Notes under the pieces: generated by a model
The model's database searches: none
The model's input: only the letters and a program-made list of their open reading frames with translations
Told to the model about the DNA's origin: nothing
From: Maratus speciosus
Lineage: Eukaryota; Arthropoda; Arachnida; Araneae; Salticidae
NCBI GenBank assembly: GCA_963932465.1
Contig: OZ010792.1
Location: forward strand, 16,013,701-16,077,700
Length of the DNA: 64,000 nucleotides
Reading direction: 5' to 3'
In this document: piece by piece, positions 11,131 through 22,550 of the stretch
Layout of the letters: the number at the start of each line of letters is the position of its first letter
How positions within the stretch are numbered: position 1 is the first letter of the stretch
Made by a program: the position numbers and the translations under genes

Positions 11131-12865
11131 TCAGTCAAATAGTCAGAAAATAGTGAAGATAGATGCAAAAATTCTGCTAGAAGATTTTATGTTTTTAAAG
11201 TGTTTATGGGGATGCTAATAACAGGAATTAATTGTTTTCCAACAAAATATCTGGAGGCTAAATTTTGTGGAGGCAAAAAACCACGAAATTTTCAAACGTT
11301 TTTTAATTTTTTGCCTATAACTCGAAAATTATAAAATTTTGGTTTATCATACTTAATTACAAAAAGAAACAGCATTAAATTCTCTACAAATTTCATAACA
11401 ACAACGTTTCTCTATACCCAATACTAAGCTCAATACGTTTTTTTGTAAACAACACTTTTTTTCAACTTCACAGAAAGTGACCTATTTTTCGCCTCCCTTC
11501 CTCCCCCCCCCCCCCAAAAAAAAAAAATACATCATTAATCCAGGCAATAGAGACCGTATAGGGGCTCTACCTAGCTAAATTCATGATAGTTCTGGAAAAA
11601 GGCTTACTATATGTTTTTTGGGTAGCTGAATCCGAATTTGTAACTTCCCACCAAAATTTCCCCCGGCAAGCCCCCCCCCCTCCAAATTTTGGTAAAATGC
11701 CCCCCAAAAAGGTTTTTATTAAAAAAATCAATTTTTTTATTGTTTTAGGGGAAAAGTATCTAGAAATTAAGAAAGTAGATAAAATTTGAAACAAATTAGA
11801 TATATGACATTATGACTTAGGATGAAGGGGAAGGGGAAATCTGCCTCGGAACATGCGCGCGGTGCTGCGTGGACTAAGTTGCGCAATTCCAGTTAACCAC
11901 TCACACGTTTAAATTCGCCCTCCCACCTCCCCTCCGAACTTTCCTTATAAGGTTTACTTTAAGTTTTTTGAGTCGCTGAATCCGAATTTTTAACTTATCC
12001 CCAAAATTTTCCCCCACGAAAACCCCCTAAAATAGTTGTTATTAACTTAAATTTCTTATTGTTTTAGGGGAAAAGCATTACGAAATTCAAAACTAGACAA
12101 AATTTGCACTAAATAGGATAGATGACATTATGACGTAGGATGAACGGGGAGGGGGAGGGCTGCCTCTGAACATGCACTGCGGCGCTACGTGCACTAAGTT
12201 ATAAAGTCCAGGCAATAGGGAATTTTACCTGGCAAAATTAATACTAGTTCTGGATTTCGACTCACTTTATGTTTTTTGGGTCGCTGAATCCGAATTTGTA
12301 TATAAAACCCCAAAAAATTGATTTTTTGAAACAATTTAGGTTTTGAGAAAAGCGCGCGGGGAATATTCCCGCGCGGGTACCATATATCCCATTTACCATA
12401 TATGTTCCATATTTAGGAAAAACAAGGATTCTGAGCGCTTCATGCGGCACGTATACGTGCCGCTCGTCCCCTAGGGGTTAAAGAGGATAAAATGAATAAA
12501 AAATGGTGTCAAATGCTGTTTTTTACGATTTTACACAAAGTTAGGAAAAAAGTCTCTTTTTTAGAAAGCCGTAGCGCGCTTAGTAATGGGTTCAGAGAAA
12601 CATTTTATTATGAAAATTGTAAAGAATTTAATGCTCTTTCTTTTTGTAATTAGGTATGGTAAACAAAAATTTTATAATTTTCGAGTTATAGGCAAGAAAT
12701 TGAAAAAAGTTTGAAAATTTCGTGGTTTTTTGGCTCCACAAAGTTTAGCCTCGAGATATTTAGTTGGAAAATAATTAATTCCTGTTACTAGCATCCCCAT
12801 AAACACTTAAAAACATAAAATTTTCCAGCAGAATGTTTGCATCTATTTCTGACAATTTGACTAGA
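11131..12865. mobile_element. large foldback element with internal tandem repeat
   Basis: Arms of about 300 bases (11131-11430 and about 12570-12865) are complementary; shared blocks include CTAATAACAGGAATTAATTG (one-base differences) and GTTTATGGGGATGCTA. Between them a unit of about 370 bases is repeated twice plus a partial copy, with landmark TCGCTGAATCCGAATTTGTA near 11622, 11970 and 12281 and TTGTTTTAGGGGAAAAG in the two full copies. C-rich runs (11502, 11671) lie in the units. No protein is recognised. Confidence 0.75.
12425..12480. mobile_element. right end of a TTAA MITE (family R type)
   Basis: This resembles the right ends at 6430-6470 and 26610-26654 (GATTCTGAGC, then GCGGCACG, then GGGGTTAA). 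It contains the perfect 20-bp palindrome GCGGCACGTATACGTGCCGC at 12444-12463. A matching left end was not found, so this is a partial copy inside the large foldback. Confidence 0.55.
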
Positions 12866-13145
12866 CTATATAAGATGTCTAGATCTGTCCAGCACGGTTG
12901 AAACAGCTCAGATCTCAAAGTATTAAAAAATGCCAATTAAAGTCAAGCAAAGGTGTATAATAAATGCAATATTGTTAGAATTTTTATATTGTGCTGTTTT
13001 AATTTTTTTTAATCACAGCCGTGAATGACTCTTGAGAATGACTCCATTGTTATTCCTAAAAAATATATTTTTTGAAGTGGCATCACGAGTGAATGTTTAC
13101 TGTTTCGATATGATGTGCTGTGTAATTATTTTACCAATTCAATTA

Positions 13146-13770
13146 CAGTATATACTTGCGTATCAGTCGACTTGCGTATAAGTCGACCCCCTAACTTTCG
13201 AATGCAAGTTCTGCAAAAAAATCAAAAACCGCGTATAAGTCGACCCCTAACTTTCTACTTCAATTTTTCTCAAAATCAAACCAAACAGTTCACTTGCTAA
13301 TGCGAAAAAGTAGTAAGTAAACAAAAATAAATCTTTGAAATTTTTTTAATGAAAAATTATAATTATTTGTAGATTTTATATAATATTTTATTATTCATAC
13401 ACATAAAAAGCCAGAATTTTCCAGTAATCGAAGTTTCTTTTCTTTTTTAACACGTTCACGCCGACGCGGTGCGTCACACTCGACTTTCTCAGAGTTGTCG
13501 AGTCTCCGGCTTTTTGCACACCACTATTGTTTTAGAGAAAATGTTGTTCCTTTAAATCGCCCAATTGTTCTAATTAAATAAAACAAATTTTTCTGTATTA
13601 AAATACTGGTATCCAAAAGGCCGGAGACTTGGCAGCTCTGAGACAGTCCAGTGTGACCCATACGCCGGCGTGAACGTGTTAATTGATTCGCGTATAATCG
13701 TCCCCCCCCCCCCCAATTTGCTTGCTGAAAATCGTCAGAAATTCCTCGACTTATACGCGAGTATATACGG
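13146..13770. mobile_element. TIR element with GTATATAC...GTATAAGTCGA ends
   Basis: The left end CAGTATATACTTGCGTAT and the right end ACGCGAGTATATACGG are inverted, and the ACTTATACGCG/CGCGTATAAGTCGAC motif is repeated inside the left end. It is interrupted by the TTAA element at 13447-13682. Noncoding; the frames at 13115-13300 and 13524-13787 are read through the repeats. Confidence 0.7.
13447..13682. mobile_element. TTAA-type MITE nested in the previous element
   Basis: Starts TTAACACGTTCACGCCGACG and ends CGCCGGCGTGAACGTGTTAA, a clean inverted repeat with flanking TTAA. Further complementary blocks (GCCGGAGACT, ACTGGAC/GTCACACT) extend the arms. Confidence 0.8.
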
Positions 13771-13913
13771 CAATAATTTTCTTGCAAATTAAAGTTGAAT
13801 GAAAAATGGCTTGTTTTTATAACTATTTTACCCCACTCCTGACACTATTAGTCATATAAGATAAAAGTTATTACTTCATCATTCTTTTTATAATGCAATA
13901 CTATATCATTCTT

Positions 13914-14125
13914 TTAATCCCTTGAGGGGCGGTGATACCGTCACGGCATCACATAATTTTAATCCCTAATTGCCACATTCGCACCTGATTTTTTAATGAA
14001 AACTTCACTTTAATTAAATAAGCGAAAATATACCTTTACTTCTTTACAAATAAATTTTTTTGTAAATACTGGTGTTATTCAATTATTTCAACAGTTTACA
14101 AAGACAATTACCTTGCAAGAGTTAA
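13914..14125. mobile_element. TTAA-type MITE, family A
   Basis: Begins TTAATCCCTTGAGGGGCGG and ends CCTTGCAAGAGTTAA. Internal family marks include CATAATTTTAATCCCTAA and AATACTGGTGTT. Both TTAA ends are kept. Confidence 0.75.
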
Positions 14126-14299
14126 AAATGCAAACACGTCATTCTGAGTATTATTTCTTCTAGTATTATAATATTCAATAAAACAATTTAAATAGTTACA
14201 ATGCAAAATTATAATGTAATTATGTTAAGAACATTTCATGTTCAACATTGAAAGGGGGTCATAATATAAAATTATCCGTTCTAGTCGTTTTGACTTTGC

Positions 14300-14466
14300 T
14301 AGTGATGGAACAGTGGCGCAGCATTTGGGCGATTGTCACCACTAAATTTTAATGGTATTCTTCGCCTTGAAAAATCTCAGAAATTCCGATCTGAAATAAG
14401 ACGATGAATACTATTAGAATTTTAGTGGTGTCAATTGATTCTCTGCTGCTACACCATTCCATCGCT
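14300..14466. mobile_element. hAT-like MITE
   Basis: Inverted ends TAGTGATGGAACAGTGGCGC and its near-complement ending CCATTCCATCGCTG, with CACCACTAAATTTTA and its complement inside. It is a relative of 49632-49801. Confidence 0.7.
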
Positions 14467-15320
14467 GCATTGCACTTACTTACTTTCGAAATTTATTTAT
14501 TGCATACTAAGATGACGTTTATGGAAATATATCTTTATATTTAACACATATGATCTTTAATGAGATCTGACGTATACTGCTCAAGCTAAAATTCTTCATA
14601 GTCTGATGAAATTTCCGGTAGGATATACATTGCCAAAGAAAATATTAGACATTTTTTTACAAAATTATCGAGCAAAAAGCTGAGATCAAATAAAAAATCT
14701 GAAATCAAATAATGTCTTAAATGTAATGACTAAAATGTCAATAAAATTTAAGTCGGTACCGAAAAATCGTAAATATTGGTAACTATGCTTTCCGTTTGTG
14801 ATAAATCGATAAGAAGTATTATTATCCCATTTTAATTTTAATTCTCAATAAATTTGAAATATTAAAAATATTGTTTAAATTACTCTTAATATAGACTTTT
14901 ATGTAGCAAATATAGTTCAGTATTCAAACCCTAAGATTTTACTTCAGATTTTACTTCAATTTTTCCTCGCAAAATGGATTTAATAGCATTGACCTTATTC
15001 ATATATATTTTAATTAACTATTTTCAAACAATATATACAATTTCTATAATAACAGTCTAAGACATGTCACTGTCATCAACAGTTTCGGACTGACAATTCG
15101 CTTTTTACATGCCATGCAATAATTTTGGCACTTGGCACAGGTGATAAATCGCCTAATATTGTTTCAACGCCATTATTTCATATTATAATAGTTCAACTCA
15201 TGTGACTGTCGTAAACAGTTATGCTTTTCATATGCAAGGGGGCCATTTTCAACAAAAAAAAATATTTCGAATAAAACTACATAAAAGTTGCCATGATCGC
15301 AAAGAATTTTTGGTACTTTT
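14467..15320. other. no gene seen
   Basis: AT-rich sequence without recognised repeats or coding frames. Confidence 0.4.
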
Positions 15321-15538
15321 GGCTAATTCCATGAAAATTTGTCATGTCTGTCACATAGCTGAAAATCGCTATGCTTGTTGGCTACTAGTGTTTTAGAACG
15401 GAAAAATGTGACATATTTTATCGGAGATATTTCATCAATTGAATAACGCGATGCAAACTTTTCGAAAATAACGGTGGCCAAGAAGCATAGCGATTTTCAG
15501 CTGTGTGACAGACATGACAAGTTTTCATGGAATTAGCC
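15321..15538. mobile_element. palindromic MITE, GGCTAATTCC ends, copy 1
   Basis: Near-perfect inverted arms of about 65 bases from GGCTAATTCCATGAAAA to TGGAATTAGCC, containing GTCATGTCTGTCACA and GCTGAAAATCGCTATGCTT. Flanks are TTTT on both sides, consistent with a 4-bp target duplication. A second copy lies at 53160-53366 with ATAC on both sides. Noncoding. Confidence 0.85.
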
Positions 15539-16541
15539 TTTTATGTTAGCCGGGTAAAAATCTCGAAAATAGCATTTTTTAACTCACCAGTTAGCTTTTT
15601 TTTTTATTTTTCTTGTGGTAAATAAAAGGAAAGTTTTGAAGTTGAAATTAAATGCCATTTTTTTTTATGATATCAATAAAAGTTATGGATTTTAAACGTG
15701 TGAGTTTAAAATTAAAGTTTTGTATTTTAAATAAAATGAGTGAAAGGATTATATTTTAAATAAAATTATTGGAATAAGAAAAAATGCGAAGGGAACAATG
15801 TTTGGCGATTTATCCCCTGCGTCCGGCTAACATAAATATACCGTATTCCCAGAAGAATTAAATATAAACATTATTAACAGGAAAATTAAATGAAATGTTA
15901 TAATATTAGATTATGAATATTACATAAAAAGATATTAGTATTAGAAATATACATTCAACACAGACAATACTTCTTGCAATTATCGTGGTTTCTAGTGTGT
16001 ATTCTGTTCAGCTTTGAAATATAGTTGTCATTGGCTAGTCTGATTTTCTTACAAAGTTATGTATAAAATTAATAATGCATGACATTTCGACCATTTAACA
16101 TTCGATAGCATGCGAGTGTTTCATTTGGAATTGTACGTAGTTCTGAAAAGGTTATTTTTATCATTATGTATATGGATATGATTATTAAAAACAATTGTAA
16201 TTAAAAAATGCAATTAAAATACCTTTGATGATATTACTAAAGTTACTTTATATGGCAAGAATGTTAATATTCGCTTCTAAAAAAGAACAGCAATTAGTAA
16301 TGGGAAAAGCGGAGGCCATTATCATTCAAGCCTTGAAATCCATTAAATGTTCCCTAGAGAAGAATCGAATTAAGTGGAATTACCTCATTTTGATTCAAAA
16401 TACATCTTACAAATGTGATACAAGTACGGTTTTGATAAACATTTTGTACTTAATGAGTAAGTGTCACTTTTTCTATAGCATATTATTTATACAAAGTACA
16501 TTTTCGTGTAATAGTTTTTATGTTATTGAAAAAAATATATA
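15539..16541. other. no gene seen
   Basis: AT-rich. The longest open frame (16225-16584, plus) runs into the next mobile element and has no recognised domain. Confidence 0.4.
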
Positions 16542-16988
16542 CCGGGTGTTTCAAAAGTTCCTTGCGAAAGTAAAACGCGATTAAAAAATAAGAGCTATAG
16601 GTCAGAGAGACATGCAGTTTGCAGATAAATGTTCAGCGTGATAAGGGATTTTGTATTACACCGACAAAAAAATTAGACCAACATTTCGACAACAGAGGGT
16701 GCTACTATAGATAATTCCATATTGCTCACACAACACAAGATTTGGCTACAAAAAAGTGTATATGCAGAATTCGCTAATGTTTTTGCATTCGAATCTTGCA
16801 TTGTGTGAGGAATATGGAATTATCTGCAGTAGCGCCCCCTATTTTTGAGAATTTGAACTAATTTTTTGTTGATCTGACACAAAATCTCGTACCACGCTGA
16901 ATATTTATCTTCAAACTGCATGTCTCGCCGACCCATAGATAATTTTTTATCGCGTTTTATTTTTGCACAGTACTTATGAAACACTCTG
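16542..16988. mobile_element. mariner/Tc1-type foldback MITE
   Basis: TA dinucleotides flank both ends (16540-16541 and 16989-16990). Arms are complementary over about 200 bases from CCGGGTGTTTCAAAAGTTC at the left to its diverged partner ending ATGAAACACTCTG, with AACGCGATTAAAAAAT and GACATGCAGTTTG within. Only a short centre is unpaired. No transposase sequence. Confidence 0.8.
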
Positions 16989-17361
16989 TATAGTATTCCT
17001 TTGAGCAGATATTATAATAAAACCGGATGTGCCCTATAACTCGTACAGGCCTTGGAGTGCTTTGTTTTATAGAAACTAAATCAAAATTTTTTCCACCACA
17101 ATTTACTTACGAAATTATTTGTTTTAGATTTATCTTGGAAATGTCGAAAGAACCCGCAAAATGGCGAGCTTTTTATTACAATTCTTTTAATAATCTGCCA
17201 TAACAATAATTTTAAAAATTAGTGGCGTCCAAAGAAAATGACCGCTCCGAGGAATGCTCACACTGAAAAAAAAAAGACAAATGTTTCTTAATATAGGATA
17301 ACTATAAACGAACATATACAATAACATCTTCAGTTATGTAGTAGCAAATGTTTATTTGCGA
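16989..17361. other. no gene seen
   Basis: Ordinary AT-rich sequence between two MITEs. Confidence 0.4.
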
Positions 17362-17369
17362 ATCCTAAC

Positions 17370-17565
17370 CAGTGTTGCCAGATTGGGGACTTTTTGTCCC
17401 CAGATTGTTGATTGTCATCGTGTTTTTTTTTTTTTTAAGTAGAAATATTTGGCTTATTTAGAAATAGGTTAAAAATTCTGAAAAATAAAGCAAATTATTC
17501 TATTTTTAAAAAGTGGTGACAGTAAAATAATCTGAATTTAAAAAGTTCCTAATCTGGCAACACTG
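17370..17565. mobile_element. hAT-type MITE with 8-bp target duplication
   Basis: Ends CAGTGTTGCCAGATTGGGG and CCTAATCTGGCAACACTG are inverted, and a stretch of T near the left has no partner. Flanking octamers ATCCTAAC (17362-17369) and ATTCTAAC (17566-17573) differ by one base, as expected of a hAT target duplication. Confidence 0.85.
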
Positions 17566-17841
17566 ATTCTAACATTATGTTATCTACATACTGGTATTTA
17601 AGTTGTTTTTGGGTCGGAAAGTTTATGCTACTTATTTTTAAAATCTAATTTTCAAAATTATTACTTATCAACACATATACAGCTACTTAACCATTTGTTA
17701 CTTCCAGCCGCGGGCGACTTTACAAGTGCCCGCGGTTCAAGTGCTTTTTTAGCTCACAGGATATCAAAGCCTGAGAGCTAATGTGCCCACCGGTTCTGCA
17801 TGTATGTGAGTCATTCTCTGAAAAGTGGCAATTTTATGTCC

Positions 17842-18038
17842 CAGGGGCAGGGGTCGTACTTGTCCTGAAATTTTACGACCAGGAAATTCTCCAGTACCAC
17901 TATTTTTTTTTTTTAAATAGAAAATCTCTTCTTAAATAAGGCGACGTTTTTCGCATTCAACCTAGATTTAATTTTCTTTAAACAAATACTGGTAATTGCC
18001 CTGAAAATTTCCATGTAGAGTACGACGCCTGCCCAGGG
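17842..18038. mobile_element. MITE with CAGGGGCAGG ends
   Basis: The left end CAGGGGCAGGGGTCGTAC and the right end GTACGACGCCTGCCCAGG are complementary with small gaps. No clear target duplication was seen. A hairpin from GCCGCGGGC and GCCCGCGG lies just upstream (17707-17735). Confidence 0.6.
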
Positions 18039-18039
18039 G

Positions 18040-18855
18040 TCTTGAAGACATATTTTTAAAATTACAAAAAGAAAAAGTGATTTAAACTATCAATATTTAT
18101 CAGTTATACCTATAAACTGTAATTATTTGCTTATTGAAACTGAAATATTATAAATTTAATGTATTTTTTAATGCAAATAGCATTCCCTCACTATGTCCCC
18201 AGTCACACATGTAGGAAAGAAAGCGCTTTCTCTGCCATTGCAGCACGTATGTTTATATTTATTTTTTCTCAATCCATTAAACATACTTAAATAAATATTT
18301 AGCCATTTAATTATATTTATATTTTATATAATAAAAGAATTAGGGCACTTTTTAATGATGTCCCTAGAGTTTGTCATCATTCCTTCACATAACTATAAAT
18401 TTGCACCTATTTACTTAGTAGAAAGCAGCACATGCATTATATAGGTCTAGGACAGTTTGTACACGAGTAAAGTGAAGCAGCCATCTTGTTGTGTGCTCAA
18501 AAACATTCCTGAATAACTGTCACATGACTTTGAGTTACTAGATCAAAGCAAGTATTATTACCCGTCATTCCCTCATCTATTATAAATTTAATAAAAACTA
18601 ATGAAATTATTTTTAATGATGCTATATTATTAGAAATGTGTTTCAAAAGATATTTAGTAACTGCAAATATACCTTAGACTAATCATTATAGTACAATATG
18701 GTTTTCAGAAGCATTTCGTCATTCCCTCACAATCATTCCCTCATAATTTTAATATATAAGGGAATGTTCTAACTCCCTTTATGTACCTACTAAACAGTAA
18801 AATAAGAAAATCTAATGCAATAAAATACACATTAAAAAACTCATAAGGTTTTTGA
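18040..18855. other. no gene seen
   Basis: AT-rich, with CATTCCCTCA recurring near 18181, 18570 and 18718-18745 in both orientations; probably an unresolved repeat. No coding signal. Confidence 0.4.
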
Positions 18856-18859
18856 TTAG

Positions 18860-19590
18860 AGTAAGTAAAGATAATACATTTTTAATATTAGCCTACGGTA
18901 TGCTATTTCTTTCTCCCATTTTATTTTGTGTCGTCTCCTATAAATAACGTTATCTTGTATAAGCCAGGCGTAAAACAAAAGCCGATGTTTCATTGTGCTA
19001 TTAAATACTCTACAGCATTTTTTAAAACTTCTAAGCATCGCACATTTTGAATATTTATACTGTCGTATTGGGAAAAAATGTACTTTTTAATGCAATTTGT
19101 TTGAAAACTGCATCTCCAATTATTTTTGAAATATTAATTTTTTGTAGTTTTTAAAGCCATTTGCTTAATATTGGCAACAGAAGTACTCCATTTCTGTAGA
19201 AAGTAAAGGAAAAATAGTTCTAAAATAGTATAATTATATATTTTTGTTGCCATTGTCTCATAACAACCGAAAGAAAATGTAATTAAAATACGTGCTATTT
19301 TGAAAAAAAAATGTAAACGAATAATTTTTGATAAAACAATGGAGCTATTATAAACTATATTTAATTGTAAGTATCTATGAATCATTACATAGCCGGGTTT
19401 TTTTTTGTCGATTTTCTTGAATGACGGCATCTTTTTGCTGCATTTGTGCATTATTTCGCGATAGTGATGTGCTATGCATGTTTTACTGTAGATGTTTAAT
19501 AGTAGATCATAAATGTGGAATTCTTAAGCTGATGCGAATGACGTTATTTTATATAAAATAAAACGTGTGCTTTAAGTCTTAAAATTGAAA
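18860..19590 (-). repeat. dispersed repeat, inverted partner of 34765-35560
   Basis: The minus strand of this segment aligns with the plus strand at 34765-35560 through most of its length. Shared blocks include CAAATATAGTTTATAAT and TTCTGTAGAAAGTA (as complements). The frames at 18856-19038 and 35355-35561 start with a similar peptide but diverge and contain indels, so a gene is not supported. Confidence 0.75.
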
Positions 19591-19603
19591 TATTTTTTGT
19601 ACT

Positions 19604-19999
19604 GCAGTAGAGTCCCGCTTAAACGAGTTATTTTCTTCTGATGGACTGGTGGATTCTACTATTATGAAACAGCCATGATAAATGATTTGTTAGGTGAAGA
19701 TGAAAGAGCAGCCGTGAAAAGTTAGAACTCTGATTTTCTGGTCAGAATGGGAAAAAAATGCCCATATTTTTTTTTTCTTTTTGCCGTAAAAAGTTAGAAA
19801 CCTGATTTTCTGGTCAGAATGGCCATAATATTTTTTGAAATAAAAGATTTTTTTTTTCTAGGCCATTTCAGTTCTAACATTTCACGGCTGCTCTTTCATC
19901 TTCACATAACGCTTCATTTATAATGGCTGCTTCATAATAATAGAAGCCATCAGTCCATCAGAAGAAAATGAAGTATTGGATATACCGGAGGCGACACTA
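19604..19999. mobile_element. pogo-like foldback element
   Basis: The left end CAGTAGAGTCCCGCTTAAAC resembles pogo/Tigger termini. Arms pair through TTCTTCTGATGGACTG, GATGAAAGAGCAGCCGTGAA and GTTAGAACT with copies at 19870-19975. The centre has the direct repeat CTGATTTTCTGGTCAGAATG twice. The right end is degraded. No transposase. Confidence 0.7.
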
Positions 20000-20207
20000 A
20001 ATTCTGAAAAGGCAGAATTCCTGTTCTCTAGTTTATTATTTTACTGGGATAAGTTCCAAATAAATTTAAAAAATATATTGTACTAAATCAAATAAACATT
20101 AACTCTGATAAATGTTTATGCTTTATCTTTATTTTTCAATTGAAATAGAGTAAAAAGAAATATTGTTTATTGACAGTATGACTTGTAATTATAATTTCTT
20201 TTCTTTT

Positions 20208-20416
20208 TTAACCCTTTCAAGGGCTGTGGTATATTTATAAAACCACTTAATTTTAATTCGCAAGCGCCACAATGGCACCAGACTTTTATAAACTTTTTTC
20301 TATTGAGCACGTATGTGAAATACAGCATTTTTCTTATTTATAAATAAATTTCTTCTTAAATTCTGGTGCCGATCATTTATTTGAACATTTTAGCAATGAA
20401 AGTGTTTTGAAATTAA
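20208..20416. mobile_element. TTAA-type MITE, family A
   Basis: Starts TTAACCCTTTCAAGGGC; contains GGCACCAGACTTT and TTAAATTCTGGTGCC, and ends at a TTAA after a weakened right end. Confidence 0.7.
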
Positions 20417-20569
20417 AATCTCAGAAGATCTATCAGATACAGTTTTATTCATATTATTTTTTGATAAATATAGCAATATGGTACTTGTAAGCTAAATTTT
20501 GAGATTTTTGAGGCAATTTTATTTGGCCGCAATTTTTTTTTTTTTTAAACAGCCACTTTACAGAGAATG

Positions 20570-20630
20570 ACCCATGTACGTACGTACGTACGTACGTATG
20601 TATGTATGTATGTACGTAACGCGATAACTC
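20570..20630. repeat. (ACGT/ATGT)n microsatellite
   Basis: A run of ACGT repeats shifts to ATGT repeats and ends in ACGTAACGCGATAACTC, a motif that leads directly into the 148-bp array. The frame at 20454-20678 is read through it. Confidence 0.85.
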
Positions 20631-21515
20631 TGATAGAAACTTCCAATTTGCTTCAAAATTTTTTTTTTCTAGGTTCATTCTGATAAGGCGCTTCCCTGAG
20701 TAGTTTTAGGAGTTCATTGATTAAGTATAAAGGGGGGAAAGGGGGCTAGTCTCCCCCTTTTAAATTAAGATAAATGGGTTTTTCATGCAGAATTATTCGA
20801 TTTGCTCCAAATTTGGTATACCGATTTATTATGTTACGGAGCTGCCTTGATTAAATTTGGAGGTTTATTCGTTAAGTATAAAGGGGAGCGGGGGCTAGTC
20901 TCTCCCTTAATTTAGATAAATGGGTTTTTAATGCAGATTTGTTCGATTTGCTCCAAATTTGGTATACCAATTTATTATGTTACGGAGCTGGCTTGATTAA
21001 ATTTGGAGGTTTATTGGTTAAGTATAAGGGGGGCGGCGGCGGCTAGTCTCTCCATTAATTTAGATAAATGGGTTTTTCATGCACAATTATTCGATTTGCT
21101 TCAAATTTGATATACTGGTTTATTCCGAAATGGCGTTTCCTTCATCAGATTTGGAGGCTCATTGGTTATGTATAAACGGGGTAAAGGGGGGAAGCCCCCT
21201 CCCTTTGATTTAGATAAATGGGTTTTCATGCTGAATTATCCACTTTACTTTAATTTTTTTTTCTATGTTCATTCTGATAAGAAGCTTTCCTGATTAGATT
21301 TGGAGGTTCATTCGTTAAATATAAAGGAGAGAAAGGGAGGGTAGACCCTCCCCCTTAATTAAGCGGTATGGTTTTTTCATGCAGAATTATCTGATTTGCG
21401 TCTAATTTGGTATACCTGTTTATTAGGTTGAGGAGCTTTCCCGATTAGATTTGGAGGTTCATTGGTTAAGTATAAAGGGGGGAAACGAGAGCCAATCCCC
21501 CTTCATTTATTTTTT
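20631..21515. repeat. tandem array, ~148-bp unit, about six copies with GC-rich hairpins
   Basis: The landmark GTTAAGTATAAAGGGG recurs near 20722, 20874, 21016, 21166, 21312 and 21461, spacing 142-152 bases. Each unit also has GATTTGCTCCAAATTTGGTA and GATAAATGGGTTTTTCATGC. A G-run and a C-run around CTAGTCT (for example GGGGGCTAGTCTCCCCC) can pair as a short hairpin in most copies. Noncoding. Confidence 0.9.
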
Positions 21516-22111
21516 GAGGGGCTTTATTCTTTCAAATAAGAGTGTAATATACAATTAGATTGAATAGCCTGTGAGTTCAATGCCATCAGTTTAACTGGGC
21601 ACTTTTCTTTTTATTTTAAATTAGGATTGTTTGAGTCCTAGCACTTTTTTGAAATAAAAATAGTCACTTTTTTAAATTACAGATTAAATAATGCTAGAAT
21701 AAGCCGAATTATACATTTTTTTAAAACTGATGGGAATCAAGCAATCTGAATTTTTAAAAAGAGCCCATGGGAACGCTTCCCGAGGTTGGAGGATGAATGT
21801 TTGTAGACATAATGTATGAATCAAGACTCCCTCATCATATAACAGGATGTTGTATGATTTACATATTATCATTAACATATGTTACATGATAAAGGAGTCT
21901 TGGTATGAATTTATATTACGCGGCAGATTATATAAGTAAGTGCTGATTATACAAAAAATCCTTCATTATTTTCCCCAAGAAGCGTATAGATAGGCCTCGT
22001 TGTAAGTAGTCGAAATAGGATTAGCTAAAAATTAATATACTAATGCTTTATTCTTGTTTACAGCTAGTATGCACACTATGATGCTCATTAACATCTTCAA
22101 ATAACATTAGG
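21516..22111. other. no gene seen
   Basis: AT-rich; no recognised repeat or coding sequence. Confidence 0.4.
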
Positions 22112-22285
22112 AAGGGTTGCCAATTTGGCCTTTTTCGAAATCATACCGGAAATTCTGAAAGGAGATCTCTTTCACCAGGCAATCACAAAATGACGGACTT
22201 AAAAAAATAATAGAAGTATTATAGACGATTTCTGCTCTGAATGAGAAATTTCGGAATTTAAAAAAAGGCGTAACTGGCAAACCTG
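22112..22285. mobile_element. hAT-like MITE
   Basis: The left end GGGTTGCCAATTTGGCC and the right end AACTGGCAAACCTG are inverted and extend through GAAATTTCGGAATT. It abuts the next TTAA element with three bases between. Confidence 0.65.
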
Positions 22286-22288
22286 ACA

Positions 22289-22550
22289 TTAACCCACTCG
22301 CTGCGCAACCCGAGATTTCCTCGGGCAACGTAAAAGTAGCAAAATTTGCGCAACCCCAGATTTCCTCGGGGATGAATTTTTTCCATCTAATTAACCCTCC
22401 TTGATTATTCCTACCAGTTATTTTTAGTGTAAATTTTGTCTTAAATAATCGAAGCATTTTCCTGATTAAATTAGACAAAAATTTTTGATTTGAAAAACCG
22501 GTGATAAAAGCATAAAAATTATTAAAAGACGCTCGTGGCGAAGGGGTTAA
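22289..22550. mobile_element. TTAA-type MITE, family R relative, with paired hairpins
   Basis: Starts TTAACCCACTCGCTGCGC and ends CTCGTGGCGAAGGGGTTAA. Two near-identical hairpins CCCGAGATTTCCTCGGG (about 22310) and CCCCAGATTTCCTCGGGG (about 22354) lie inside the left end. The right half resembles the reverse complement of family R copies (AAAGACGCTCG, AAAAATTTTTGATTTG). Confidence 0.75.

Noticed and set aside
12345..12385. GC-rich near-palindrome around GGGGAATATTCCC as a regulatory site
   Set aside because: It lies inside the large foldback element and is imperfect; more likely part of the repeat than a regulator.
22107..22478. 123-codon minus-strand frame
   Set aside because: It crosses the boundary of two adjacent MITEs; the repeated EISGCA-like segments are the paired hairpins in translation.
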